Source: a virus. Taken from it: a stretch of DNA of 33,271 nt. The stretch is from IMG/VR virus record IMGVR_UViG_3300023116_000177, positions 1-33,271 of that record; one strand, given 5' to 3'. Made by a program: the position numbers and the translations under genes. How positions within the stretch are numbered: position 1 is the first letter of the stretch; every line of letters begins with the position of its first letter. The notes beneath the pieces are model-generated. The model made no database searches and was not told where the DNA came from. It saw only the letters and a program-made list of their open reading frames with translations. Shown one piece after another: positions 7,613-15,124 of this stretch.

Positions 7613-8518
7613 TTATGGTCGTCCTTTAATCCAACCTTCGGGTAGAATATCATCTTTTTGGAATCTTTTAATTTGCAATGTATCTTTATGATGTCCGAAA
7701 TAACTTCCTTTATTCATACCTTTATAATTTGTGGTGTTTTTTGGTCCTGTGCCTTTCACCCACCCTTTAGGTGTCGGATCGCATTTAGAAATACGTTTAC
7801 TCTTCTTCGTTTCAGGATTATAGATATACCTCATACCTTTTCCTGACCTTTTTGCGCCACCATCTTCACTGTTTGCATGGTACTCTTTAATGCCATGTGA
7901 AATATTTTCCCTCGCTTGTTCAGTTCTTTTCATTCCGGTATGTGTTTCAGCAGTCTTTTTAATTTTATCGGGGTCTTTATTCACCTTTTCCATTATTTCT
8001 TTATGTTTTTCTGAATTCTCTTCAACCCACTTCTTTCTTGCATCACCAATCTTTTTATTTCGTTCTTCGTTCGACCAACACTTCTCACCCATCATTAAAC
8101 AAAAATCCTCATCGGCGTATCTTTCTTTTGCTTTTTCTTTTAATATAGATTTTTGATTTTCATCTTTAAATCTTAATTTTTGACTTTTACCCATTCTTTC
8201 GGACATAGAAGAGTCACCACCTTCCCAATGTCTACCACCAACACTTAAATTATAAGTGTTTTCATCTTTAACGAATTCCATATTCACAATTTCTTTTTCT
8301 TTTTGTAAAGCCTCTTGATATGAATCGAAAAAATACAATATTTTCTTTTCAAAATTTTCTTCGCCATATTTTTGCATCTCATTTAATAACCTTAGTCCCG
8401 ATCCCATATACCCATCATTAAGGTTATCCGTTTTATGAACTCCTATATATTTCATATTATTTTTTTTATTCACTATTTCGTAAACATAATTAAATTTTCT
8501 TTTGTATTTTCCAGACAT
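7613..8518 (-). CDS. GIY-YIG homing endonuclease inside the split terminase
   Basis: A 301-residue protein with an N-terminal GIY-YIG nuclease domain: YVYEIVNKKNNMKYIGVHKT supplies the two signature strands, followed by GYMGSG and the helix with Glu in EALQKEKEIV. The middle (about 120-180) is a charged helical linker. A NUMOD3-like DNA-binding segment (HTGMKRTEQARENISHGIKE) lies near 195-215. The C-terminus has two copies of a P-x-GW-x-KG motif (PKGWVKG and PEGWIKG), common in phage Seg-like endonucleases. The ATG at 8518 follows an AAAGGA site and an AATAAGTAATTG element. It sits exactly between the genes for the two split-intein halves, so its likely target is an uninterrupted terminase or intein gene. 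Expression timing is unknown. Confidence 0.93.
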   Translation of the reverse strand: MSGKYKRKFNYVYEIVNKKNNMKYIGVHKTDNLNDGYMGSGLRLLNEMQKYGEENFEKKILYFFDSYQEALQKEKEIVNMEFVKDENTYNLSVGGRHWEGGDSSMSERMGKSQKLRFKDENQKSILKEKAKERYADEDFCLMMGEKCWSNEERNKKIGDARKKWVEENSEKHKEIMEKVNKDPDKIKKTAETHTGMKRTEQARENISHGIKEYHANSEDGGAKRSGKGMRYIYNPETKKSKRISKCDPTPKGWVKGTGPKNTTNYKGMNKGSYFGHHKDTLQIKRFQKDDILPEGWIKGRP

Positions 8519-8558
8519 ATCATTCCTTTTTCAATTACTTATTAAGATGAGGTCGCTT

Positions 8559-9677
8559 TTATTCCTCATCCACTATAGTTAAAGCAAATTCTTCCCCTTC
8601 TTTTGAAATGACATCATAAAGGTTTTCCATACTTATGTCAAATATAAAATCGTTTTCTTTATCTTTAATGGTTACTATGGTGTCACCATCTACACAGTTA
8701 GCGGTGTCGCCTCTGGCAGCGGTACTAGTAGTGGTCGAAATAGCAATTGAAGAATCGTTACCAAAAACAACTTCCTTCACATCCCACTGCTTAATAGTAG
8801 GTTTGATCCAATTGGGGATATATTCATACGCTAATTTGATTCTTTTGAGAATGTTTTTAGCTGTAGCTTCTTTGTTAGCTACGATAATAACTCTGTAATC
8901 CGAAGTGAAACTTACCATCCAAAGTGCAAAGATGGTCATCATGGTCGTATTTGAGGTTGGAATGTATGTGTTACCACACAAGAACATCGCATCATCACTA
9001 TCGACTGTTATACAGCGAACAGGGACACTTTCAACTGGTTCTATGGTTTTAATTGTTATAAAGTCGTTTTCTGTGTGTTTTTTACATGATGGTATGAAAA
9101 ACTTTGATTTTGAAATGAATATTTCTTTTGTATTTATTTTTTTATTATTAATTTTATCAAAAGACCCAAACCAAAGATGTTCTTCATCAGCTATAATTTC
9201 TTCACCATTATCGAAGGTTATCTTATAACAAGGTCTGTCATACATAACATCCCACGCTTTAACTACATTTGTTTCTTCACCATTATTATCAAAAACGACA
9301 TCACCATCTTTTATCTCACCCATTGTAGTCCACCCGTTGGGAGTGGGTATTGGAGTGTCTAAAGCTAAAGCTTTACCAACCTGACGACTAGCTAAAAGAC
9401 ACACAAAACGGTTCTTTTCAAGGCTCTTTAAGATACGTTTTTGGGCCTTATATAGCTTAATTTTCTGTTTACCTTCATCGAGAGTTGTAATGAAAAAGTA
9501 ATTCTGTGCAAAGTGGGAAATGTTCTTACGGGCTTTATCTAATTCTTTTAATCTTTCCTTTGTCCATGCGTATTGTGAATTGACAGCAGGTAGTCTTTCA
9601 TTGTTTAAATATGTGACTGTTTGATCCTGCTCATGGAAATCCAGATCAACTTGTTTAGTTTGTTTTTGTGTTTTCAT
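8559..9677 (-). CDS. terL: Terminase large subunit, N-terminal half, with a class 3 mini-intein and a split-intein N-fragment
   Basis: The 372-residue product starts at the ATG at 9677, which lies 20 bases after a TATAAATA core; an upstream in-frame ATG at 9749 would place the promoter inside the gene. Residues 1-102 are N-extein ending in Walker A (ASRQVGK). Residues 103-243 are a contiguous mini-intein. Residues 244-327 continue the ATPase: TTMM completes Walker A, then VIIVANKEATA, and STAARGDTAN just before Walker B. Residues 328-372 are the N-fragment of a second, split intein. ATP hydrolysis by this half drives DNA translocation, but Walker A is whole only after cis-splicing and Walker B arrives only by trans-splicing. 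The in-frame TAA after the N-intein is genuine. Confidence 0.94.
   Translation of the reverse strand: MKTQKQTKQVDLDFHEQDQTVTYLNNERLPAVNSQYAWTKERLKELDKARKNISHFAQNYFFITTLDEGKQKIKLYKAQKRILKSLEKNRFVCLLASRQVGKALALDTPIPTPNGWTTMGEIKDGDVVFDNNGEETNVVKAWDVMYDRPCYKITFDNGEEIIADEEHLWFGSFDKINNKKINTKEIFISKSKFFIPSCKKHTENDFITIKTIEPVESVPVRCITVDSDDAMFLCGNTYIPTSNTTMMTIFALWMVSFTSDYRVIIVANKEATAKNILKRIKLAYEYIPNWIKPTIKQWDVKEVVFGNDSSIAISTTTSTAARGDTANCVDGDTIVTIKDKENDFIFDISMENLYDVISKEGEEFALTIVDEE
8562..8696 (-). other. Split intein, N-fragment (45 residues)
   Basis: It begins at Cys328 of the upstream terminase gene with a block-A motif CVDGDTIVTIKD and a hydrophobic ISMENLYDVI stretch, then stops. The preceding extein residues are DTAN. 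Its short length resembles the 25-residue N-part of AceL-TerL (CVYGDTMV...), so this is an atypically split intein. Confidence 0.88.
8949..9371 (-). other. Class 3 (WCT) mini-intein inserted in Walker A
   Basis: 141 residues lie between the Lys and Thr of the Walker A GK-T. Position 1 is Ala (ALALDTPIPTPNGW), excluding a class 1 Cys/Ser. The class 3 triad is present: Trp169 in ADEEHLW (block B), Cys222 in VPVRCITVDS (block F), and Thr241 in YIPTSN (block G). It ends in Asn followed by +1 Thr. No endonuclease domain is present. The penultimate residue is Ser where class 3 inteins usually have His. Confidence 0.88.
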
Positions 9678-9694
9678 ATTAGGTTTTTTTTCAT

Positions 9695-9709
9695 AATTAT
9701 TTATATAAT
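9695..9709 (-). promoter_or_regulatory. Late promoter before the terminase gene
   Basis: The minus strand has ATTATATAAATAATT, containing an exact TATAAATA T4 late core (9698-9705), 20 bases before the chosen ATG at 9677. Its position supports that start rather than the ATG at 9749. Confidence 0.7.
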
Positions 9710-9720
9710 TGGCTCTAAAA

Positions 9721-9791
9721 ACAATAAATAATTGTAGAAATGTAAACATGTTTTTGCTTGAAATGGATTCGTGAACAATAAATAGTTAAAA
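9721..9791 (+). promoter_or_regulatory. Two tandem late-promoter-like motifs before the acidic-protein gene
   Basis: ACAATAAATAATTG starts at 9721 and ACAATAAATAGTTAAAAC recurs at 9776-9793, a direct repeat of ACAATAAATA 55 bases apart. The proximal copy lies 17 bases before AAAGGAG and the ATG at 9808. With the minus-strand terminase promoter, this makes a divergent control region. Confidence 0.6.
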
Positions 9792-9807
9792 CATTAAAGG
9801 AGTAATT

Positions 9808-10578
9808 ATGGACGAAAAGTTAAACGAGATTTATAGTACAATAGTAACTGAAAGCGAAAAGGTTGCTGAAGCACCAGTTGGTGAATTAGAGGGCTCAGAA
9901 AAAGCACAAGGCCCCAAATCGGTTGAAACCGCAGACAATAAAGTCGATGCCCCCGAAGAAGGCCCTTCTCAGGGTGAAGTTAAAAAGGGTGGCGCATGTG
10001 CAAACAAAGAAGTAGTTGAAGATTCATTTGATTTTAAATCGTCTGCTTCATTTGAAGAGCTTTATAAGAATATTATCGGTGAGAATGAAGACATCGTTTC
10101 TGCTCCTGACGTAGAAGGTGATTCTTTTGATGACGATCTCGGTGATTTTGACGCTGCTCTCGAAGATGACGTTGATGAAGAAACTGATATCGCCACAGAA
10201 TTACGTACAATGGCAGACCGCTTATCCGAATTAGCAGATAAGTATGGCGAGCCGGAAGATGAAATGGAAGGTGAAGACGACGTTTCTGACGAAATCGATG
10301 ACTTAGGTGGCGAAGAGGACGATGAAGATGAAGTTTTCGAATCCATCAAGTCCGAGCCAGAACCAAAACCTTTTGATCCTGCCGTAAACAGAGCCAAGAC
10401 AGCAAAAGGTAAGCTTTCCAGCGTTGGGAAGAAGAAAGCCAAAGGCGACTTAAAGGGTAAGCATACAGGCGAACCTGAAACATTAGGTGACAAGAAAGGT
10501 CACACAAATACTAAAGGAAACACTGCCAAGGCATCTGGACCTGCCGCAAGCAAAAAAGCAACTGACGCTTTTTGCTAA
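9808..10578 (+). CDS. Charge-polarised acidic protein, candidate prohead core/internal virion protein
   Basis: 256 residues, no recognised enzyme domain. The N-terminus LNEIYSTIVTES is a clear example of the window's recurring tag, with IVTE matching a T4-type prohead-protease cleavage context. A second copy, SFEELYKNIIGEN, lies near residues 80-92. Residues about 95-185 are extremely acidic (runs of D and E, with LRTMADRLSELADKYG as the one helix), while the last about 65 residues are Lys/Gly-rich. This acid-then-base layout resembles prohead core proteins and internal DNA-binding proteins, but no family is assigned. It has a strong AAAGGAG site, tandem late motifs upstream and a terminator downstream, so it is likely an abundant late single-gene transcript. 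Gene start is well fixed. Confidence 0.85.
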   Translation: MDEKLNEIYSTIVTESEKVAEAPVGELEGSEKAQGPKSVETADNKVDAPEEGPSQGEVKKGGACANKEVVEDSFDFKSSASFEELYKNIIGENEDIVSAPDVEGDSFDDDLGDFDAALEDDVDEETDIATELRTMADRLSELADKYGEPEDEMEGEDDVSDEIDDLGGEEDDEDEVFESIKSEPEPKPFDPAVNRAKTAKGKLSSVGKKKAKGDLKGKHTGEPETLGDKKGHTNTKGNTAKASGPAASKKATDAFC

Positions 10579-10608
10579 AAGATATCCCCATATATCTCCT
10601 TTACAAAG

Positions 10609-10637
10609 AATTCTCCCCCAAAAAGGGAGAATTTTTT
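10609..10637 (+). terminator. Rho-independent terminator
   Basis: AATTCTCCC (10609-10617) pairs perfectly with GGGAGAATT (10625-10633) around a 7-base loop, followed by TTTT. It ends the acidic-protein transcript. Confidence 0.92.
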
Positions 10638-10641
10638 GTTT

Positions 10642-10649
10642 TATAAATA
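10642..10649 (+). promoter_or_regulatory. Late promoter TATAAATA immediately before a gene lacking a Shine-Dalgarno
   Basis: An exact TATAAATA core lies only ten bases before the ATG at 10660. T4 late transcripts start a few bases after the core, so the mRNA would be leaderless or nearly so. The element continues as AGTATTTAAA. Confidence 0.65.
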
Positions 10650-10659
10650 AGTATTTAAA

Positions 10660-11955
10660 ATGAACTTCAACGAATTTTACACTGAATCCATATTAGATAC
10701 CCCTAGAACAGACCTCGATCCCACTGTATTTGAATTAGTGGACGGTCTTCCCCCTAAACTACATGGGGCTATCAAAGCACAAATTCTTGAAGATGTGCTT
10801 CGCTTGAAAAGAAAAATGGTGGTTAATAAGACTTTCATTATCGGAAGTATTCTAACTAAGACTTATAATAAGAATTCAGATATTGATGTCACCTTAGAAG
10901 TCAATAGTGAAGATGTCCACCCTGAAACGGGATTGGCCGGGGTTGAAGAATTGACATACCTTTTAAGGGATTTAAATGGTAATCTGGCTGTTGGGACTAC
11001 TCACCCTATCAATTACTACATCACAACCGAATTCAGAGAAGAAAACGCCGACGCTATTTATGATATAGATACCGATGCATGGGTTAAAGAGCCTTATGAT
11101 ACACAATTAGAAATCGCTAACTATATGCAAAAGTTTGAAGAGTTAGTTTCATCAATAGACCTCTCTACTGGTAAGTTGAAGAGAGATGTTGTTGATTACA
11201 TGGAACTTAAGGATTTAGACGAATCCAGCATTATAAACTTCCATACTATTTTAAATAAGAAACTTTACGAGATTAATAAGAATATTGAAGAGTTGGTGAA
11301 GTTTAAGAAGGATATAAAATCGAAACGTCAAGATGCCTTCTCCCAACCTCTCACACCAGATCAAATTTTAAAGTACGCTTCAAAGAATAGGCTCCCTGCA
11401 AATGTGATTTATAAACTCTTTCAGAAGTATTATTACTTCGATCTCATTAACCGTTTAGATGATATCATCTCTAATAGAGATAAATCAAATGAATATGTTG
11501 ATGACATTGAGGACGTCCTTGGATATAAAGAGAGCGTTTCTTTTGAAGAGTTTGATGCTCTTTACGAAGACTTTAAAACGTTCAAAGGCGGTAAAGTAGA
11601 TTGGGCACAGCCGAAATCCGTAAGAAAATATAGAGATAGACGCTTTAACTTGTCAAAAGGTTTAGCCGGGAAGAGTTTAAGACAGACCCCTAACATCTAT
11701 TCTAGAAATTCAAATCCTTCCAGTTTTAGAACCCTTGGATTAGCTAACAAAGTCGTTGATGTAGCGAAGAGATCTCCTTCAGGTATTTGGAGGTTGACTC
11801 CATTACAAGTGAAAGAGATCGCTTTAAAGTATCACCATATCCCGCCGAATAAGCACGATCCTATCAAGCACTTAGGTAACACTGGTATTGTAGTCTGGCG
11901 AAAAACGCCTAAACATTTCTATTTAGTGAAGCATCGCCATTTACGTAAGAGTTAA
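10660..11955 (+). CDS. Nucleotidyltransferase-fold protein with N-terminal tag
   Basis: 431 residues. After a tag-like N-terminus (MNFNEFYTESIL), residues about 60-80 carry the pol-beta superfamily signature: IIGSILTKTYNKNSDIDVTL gives hGS-x(n)-SDhDh with paired Asp ligands for metal. A helical middle (about 190-290) and a second tag-like segment near 298 (VSFEEFDALYEDF) follow. The C-terminal about 110 residues are basic and His-rich. What is transferred, and to what acceptor, cannot be told. The gene starts ten bases after a TATAAATA core with no Shine-Dalgarno. Its end overlaps the convergent small gene at 11952 by four bases. It is the first of two nucleotidyltransferase-fold proteins here carrying the tag; the other is the CCA-type enzyme. 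Confidence 0.82.
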   Translation: MNFNEFYTESILDTPRTDLDPTVFELVDGLPPKLHGAIKAQILEDVLRLKRKMVVNKTFIIGSILTKTYNKNSDIDVTLEVNSEDVHPETGLAGVEELTYLLRDLNGNLAVGTTHPINYYITTEFREENADAIYDIDTDAWVKEPYDTQLEIANYMQKFEELVSSIDLSTGKLKRDVVDYMELKDLDESSIINFHTILNKKLYEINKNIEELVKFKKDIKSKRQDAFSQPLTPDQILKYASKNRLPANVIYKLFQKYYYFDLINRLDDIISNRDKSNEYVDDIEDVLGYKESVSFEEFDALYEDFKTFKGGKVDWAQPKSVRKYRDRRFNLSKGLAGKSLRQTPNIYSRNSNPSSFRTLGLANKVVDVAKRSPSGIWRLTPLQVKEIALKYHHIPPNKHDPIKHLGNTGIVVWRKTPKHFYLVKHRHLRKS

Positions 11956-12194
11956 TTTTTTTCTTTTAGATTAGCGTCTATATATTCGCAGACTCGTTTG
12001 GCTCGTTTGACGGTATCGAAAAATCCTATAAGTTCTGCCCTATAAGAATTAGGAAAATCTCTAAACGTTATAGCGCCTCTATGGTCTTTCGTGACGGACC
12101 AATTGGCATTTTTACCGATTCCGTAATGCTTGAAGATCTTTTGGTTATTAGGTTGCTGAATGGTGTGTAGTTGCCGTTTCCACTTCATGATCAC
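11952..12194 (-). CDS. Small unknown protein
   Basis: 80 residues, or 78 from the second ATG at 12188. It is basic, with aromatic and Arg-rich segments (WSVTKDHRGAITFRDFPN) and a C-terminal helix (FFDTVKRAKRVCEYIDANL). It overlaps the upstream gene by 47 bases, an unusually long overlap, so the true start could lie further in. It lies at the end of a run of closely packed minus-strand genes (12194 to 14471). No family recognised. Confidence 0.6.
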   Translation of the reverse strand: MIMKWKRQLHTIQQPNNQKIFKHYGIGKNANWSVTKDHRGAITFRDFPNSYRAELIGFFDTVKRAKRVCEYIDANLKEKN

Positions 12195-12453
12195 TAAAGC
12201 CTCTCATAATGGTGTCCATTATAACTGTCTTCTCAAGACGTTGTTTGTTTATTTCTTCAACTTCCATGTCATTTTCGTATTGCTTCGAAAGGGAGTTGAC
12301 GTAGTGTTTAATTGCGATTGGTTTTAAGTCTAGTTCGTCGAAATCTTTATTCAATGATTCACAATTCTGTTCTATCAATTCTATAGCTGTCAGTAATGCA
12401 AACCAACGACTTGTTTCATACTTCGACATTTGTTCAGGGGTTCTCTTCTCCAT
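12148..12453 (-). CDS. Unknown helical protein
   Basis: 101 residues beginning MEKRTPEQMSKYETSRWF. It appears mostly helical, with a long charged stretch at about 55-75 (VEEINKQRLEK). There are no cysteine pairs, membrane segments or tag. It starts four bases after the zinc-ribbon gene upstream and overlaps the next gene downstream by 47 bases, so it is probably translated from the shared transcript. No family recognised. Confidence 0.65.
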   Translation of the reverse strand: MEKRTPEQMSKYETSRWFALLTAIELIEQNCESLNKDFDELDLKPIAIKHYVNSLSKQYENDMEVEEINKQRLEKTVIMDTIMRGFSDHEVETATTHHSAT

Positions 12454-12457
12454 GTTA

Positions 12458-12907
12458 TTATGTTATTTCCTTATTTGTGTCAATCTTCATGGTAACATTA
12501 CCTATGAAGGGCATATCCAAACTAACACCTGTCAGTTCGTTATTTTCTATGATGAAATTATAGTTTTTTATGCCTTCTCTGTCAAGGGCAATCTTCACAT
12601 TCTCTAAGAAATTCTTTCGTGCCAATTCATTTCCCAACCCTACACTTTTGAATTTTATAGCTTCTAATGTTATAAACCCCTTTATTTCGTTGAATTTCGG
12701 GTATTCATGAAGGTCGAACTCGGCTTTATTCTTTTGGGAAGGCATGATGTCCTCCCCACGTTTCTTTCGACAACCTTTACAAACATAATATTTAGATAAT
12801 TCGACAGTGTTCTCACAATCAAATTTCCCCAAATACCGTTTATAATATTTGCTTCGTGCGGAGACAGATTTCCCGCATTCGCTGCAATTGAAATAATATG
12901 TTGCCAT
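12458..12907 (-). CDS. Unknown protein with an N-terminal zinc-ribbon
   Basis: 149 residues. The first about 50 contain CSEC (8-11) and CKGC (about 43-46) separated by a basic stretch, the four-Cys pattern of a zinc ribbon. The C-terminal part (about 60-149) has mixed strand and helix, including a VKIALDREGIKNYNFIIENN segment and an ending TMKIDTN strand. The ATG shares its first base with the stop codon of the upstream gene, indicating coupled translation. A nucleic-acid or protein-binding adaptor is possible but unproven. Confidence 0.7.
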   Translation of the reverse strand: MATYYFNCSECGKSVSARSKYYKRYLGKFDCENTVELSKYYVCKGCRKKRGEDIMPSQKNKAEFDLHEYPKFNEIKGFITLEAIKFKSVGLGNELARKNFLENVKIALDREGIKNYNFIIENNELTGVSLDMPFIGNVTMKIDTNKEIT

Positions 12908-13401
12908 TAATCGACGGATTTTCGTTCAACGTATGAGTTAATGAAACCATGAACGGCTGAAAATAACAGATCAACGTCAATAGTTTCTAATTTCATATTA
13001 GGGTCTTCCTGATCTTTCGTCAATTCCATGTCTATTTGTTTAGAAAGAACCCTAAACGCAGAGTCTATAACTATAAAGCACTCTTTTAATGTGGAAATCT
13101 CTATCTCTTTTTTAACCATCTCTTCACGTAATAGTTCATAAAAAAGTCTAGAAAGAGAATGGAAAAGGTTTAAATGATCATATTCTGAAACGGAATTATA
13201 ATTAGAAATTATCTCACCCTTTTCGTATGTTGTGATAAACTTAGGGTCTATTTTTGACCAATATTCTAAACCCTTTTTAAGGTGTTCCTCTTTTTCTATG
13301 GTTTTAGGTGATTTCTCAGAGACGTCTTCTTTGGGTTTGAGAAGTTCCCTTATCTCATCTGAAAGATATTCGTCAGGGTTTTTAATCGGCTCATCATTCA
13401 T
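12907..13401 (-). CDS. Unknown helical protein
   Basis: 164 residues: a charged N-terminal 50 (EIRELLKPKEDVSEK), then predicted helices around LFHSLSRLFYELLREEMVKKE and CFIVIDSAFRVLSKQID, ending in FINSYVERKSVD. There is no motif, tag or signal. It overlaps the membrane-protein gene upstream by eight bases and touches the zinc-ribbon gene downstream, so the three form one translational unit. Function unknown. Confidence 0.65.
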   Translation of the reverse strand: MNDEPIKNPDEYLSDEIRELLKPKEDVSEKSPKTIEKEEHLKKGLEYWSKIDPKFITTYEKGEIISNYNSVSEYDHLNLFHSLSRLFYELLREEMVKKEIEISTLKECFIVIDSAFRVLSKQIDMELTKDQEDPNMKLETIDVDLLFSAVHGFINSYVERKSVD

Positions 13402-13870
13402 CTGTCTTCACATCCTCTTGAGGGAGCATATCATTAGGTGTGGATTCTAATTTCGAAAGCGTATCAGTGATGTTGATTTCAGTGTTTAAAGGTGTTGTTG
13501 ACCTAACTACACCATATGAGAAAATCACCTTATTAGGTTGTTTACATGATACACACTCAAATGCGTTATCTCCATTTAGATTTAAAATGTGTTCGTTTTG
13601 CGCTCGACAATATTCACAATTAACTAAAACGGATTGTTGACTCATCACACTAGCAGCCTGTAAATCTATTTTAGATATAGCTACTTTAGCTTTTTCTGTG
13701 GCCATTTTATTTGAAACCAATCCGAAAAGCCAAATAACAACAAACGAAAATATAAAGCTTGGGAGGAAGGGTTTTCCTAATAAGAAAAAGGCATATGCGC
13801 TAATACCAGATAAAAATAAAATGATAAATATAGACATGAGAAATAAGAAAAAGACCGTCAGTTTTTGCAT
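13394..13870 (-). CDS. Membrane protein with a C-terminal zinc ribbon
   Basis: 158 residues. Two hydrophobic segments at about 4-32 and 34-54 make a short hairpin in the inner membrane. A soluble tail follows with CEYC (about 85-88) and CVSC (about 105-108), a zinc-ribbon arrangement, and an Asp/Thr-rich end. The ribbon would most likely lie on the cytoplasmic side. The ATG at 13870 has GGAAAC upstream. It begins a coupled trio with the two genes downstream. A role in altering the host envelope or in superinfection control is speculation. Confidence 0.7.
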   Translation of the reverse strand: MQKLTVFFLFLMSIFIILFLSGISAYAFFLLGKPFLPSFIFSFVVIWLFGLVSNKMATEKAKVAISKIDLQAASVMSQQSVLVNCEYCRAQNEHILNLNGDNAFECVSCKQPNKVIFSYGVVRSTTPLNTEINITDTLSKLESTPNDMLPQEDVKTDE

Positions 13871-13882
13871 AATATGTTTCCT

Positions 13883-14302
13883 TTATAATGATATGTTCTC
13901 AATATTATAGAACATCTCTTGTATAAAGTCAATCATCTTAGTGGTATTTTCTATCTCTTTTTGGAGGGTCTTTTTATCTTGCCCCCCAATATTGGGGAAT
14001 TTCAAGGTTTGTTTCAGTTTAGTGCGTAAAGAAACAAGATCCGTGTAGATTTTCACAAGGTCATCGTTAATGAAATCTAATGGGAAGGGTTTGATTGGTG
14101 GCGCTTTAGAAGCTTCATCTTCCATACGAGCCATATTCATAAAGTTGTTTTCAAAAGTTCCCGAATTAGTTGTGGCACCATGAGGCCATCTAATCATATT
14201 ACTTTCCCATGAAGAAGCGTTCTTCGGGTTAGAAAATGAATTAGTAGCAAAAAATTCGTTTAGAACTTTCTCGAAAGGGTTATTGTTCTTCTTTTGACTC
14301 AT
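13883..14302 (-). CDS. Unknown protein
   Basis: 139 residues beginning MSQKKNNNPFEKVLNEFF. The first half is Asn/Ser/Met-rich and probably flexible. The second half (about 75-139) looks like a two-helix coiled coil (LVKIYTDLVSLRTKLKQ and KTLQKEIENTTKMIDFIQEMF). It overlaps the upstream Cys-rich gene by 23 bases. The segment NPFEKVLNEFF loosely recalls the recurring tag but lacks its Tyr and cleavage Glu, so I do not count it. No family recognised. Confidence 0.65.
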   Translation of the reverse strand: MSQKKNNNPFEKVLNEFFATNSFSNPKNASSWESNMIRWPHGATTNSGTFENNFMNMARMEDEASKAPPIKPFPLDFINDDLVKIYTDLVSLRTKLKQTLKFPNIGGQDKKTLQKEIENTTKMIDFIQEMFYNIENISL

Positions 14303-14471
14303 TATTCAATTTAATTTGTTCTTCATGACGTTTAGCTACGCCGTTACATTTAGCACAGACCCAAACGCATTCCACAATCATCTTATCGCCTTGACGGTAA
14401 GAACTTTCTCTGCCGTATGCCATCCCATTACCACAAATGTGACAACCAACTGGTACATTACTGATGTTCAT
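14280..14471 (-). CDS. Small zinc-ribbon protein
   Basis: 63 residues with CHIC (10-13) and CAKC (about 39-42), a compact four-Cys zinc site, followed by an acidic, Glu-rich tail. The ATG at 14471 has AAGGAGA upstream, a strong ribosome site. It starts ten bases after the acidic tagged protein gene and overlaps the following gene. Small zinc ribbons of this kind are common in phages, often as unknown binding adaptors. Confidence 0.72.
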   Translation of the reverse strand: MNISNVPVGCHICGNGMAYGRESSYRQGDKMIVECVWVCAKCNGVAKRHEEQIKLNNESKEEQ

Positions 14472-14480
14472 ATTTTCTCC

Positions 14481-15113
14481 TTAGTATTTTACCTGATCTT
14501 CGTCAGGTAAACCTCTTTTATTCGTCCACTTATTTCTTCCTCGTCCTTTTTCTTTGACGTCACGATGGTTTGTGTGTCTTTCCGTTTTACTACCGTGTTT
14601 AGATTTTCTTGTCATTTTTGAGGAAATGCCTTTATTTCTTGATTTTGGCATATAGGTATCGGCAAGATCTTCGTCGTCCTCTTCCGAGAATGATTCTTCG
14701 ACCTTCTCAGAGGCTTCACCACCCAATACAGCTTTAATTTGTGCAACTATATCTGAATTAAATGAAAACTCGGAACCGTTAACGTTAACCTTTAAGGATT
14801 CACCGTCCATAGCTACAGCACTTGAATCGGAATCAGTATCTACAGCTTCTTCACCTTCAGCGTCTACAATGCCATCATAACCTGCGGAATCTTCTGTGTC
14901 ATCTTGTACACATCCACCACACTCACAGCCATCACATCCACATCCGTCGTCTGATTCAACACTGTCAATGTCATTCATAAAATCTGTTGCGGTCTTTGTG
15001 AACATATCAGCAGGTTCTTCTGTCTGTTCAACTTCACTCACAGAGTCCGAAGACTCATCTGGAACTAAGACCACTTTCATTAAGTTTTCATTGTACTCAT
15101 TAAATTTCTTCAT
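14481..15113 (-). CDS. Acidic, Cys-clustered protein with basic tail, candidate internal virion protein
   Basis: 210 residues with the same plan as the acidic protein at 9808: tag-like N-terminus (MKKFNEYNENLMKVVL), long acidic body, and a strongly basic C-terminal 55 residues (SKMTRKSKHGSK and further Arg/Lys). Near residues 58-68 lies a dense cysteine cluster GCGCDGCECGGC surrounded by Asp, which could bind metal. A small predicted folded part is at about 105-132 (LKVNVNGSEFSFN, IVAQIKAVLGG). It is preceded by an AATAAGTAGTTAAAAGG element. No family is recognised, and a prohead core role is inference from composition and tag. Confidence 0.75.
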   Translation of the reverse strand: MKKFNEYNENLMKVVLVPDESSDSVSEVEQTEEPADMFTKTATDFMNDIDSVESDDGCGCDGCECGGCVQDDTEDSAGYDGIVDAEGEEAVDTDSDSSAVAMDGESLKVNVNGSEFSFNSDIVAQIKAVLGGEASEKVEESFSEEDDEDLADTYMPKSRNKGISSKMTRKSKHGSKTERHTNHRDVKEKGRGRNKWTNKRGLPDEDQVKY

Positions 15114-15124
15114 AATATATAACC

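Noticed and set aside
9678-9749. Upstream ATG at 9749 as terminase start, adding a hydrophobic 24-residue leader
   Set aside because: The exact TATAAATA core lies inside that extension and terminases have no signal peptide; the ATG at 9677 is preferred.
10062-10493. 143-residue minus-strand frame opposite the acidic protein
   Set aside because: Its Ser/Pro-rich product is the mirror of GAA/GAT-rich codons; no ribosome site, and the plus-strand gene has tag, promoter and terminator.
13883-14302. NPFEKVLNEFF as another copy of the recurring tag
   Set aside because: It lacks the Tyr position and the hydrophobic-x-Glu end, so it was not counted.
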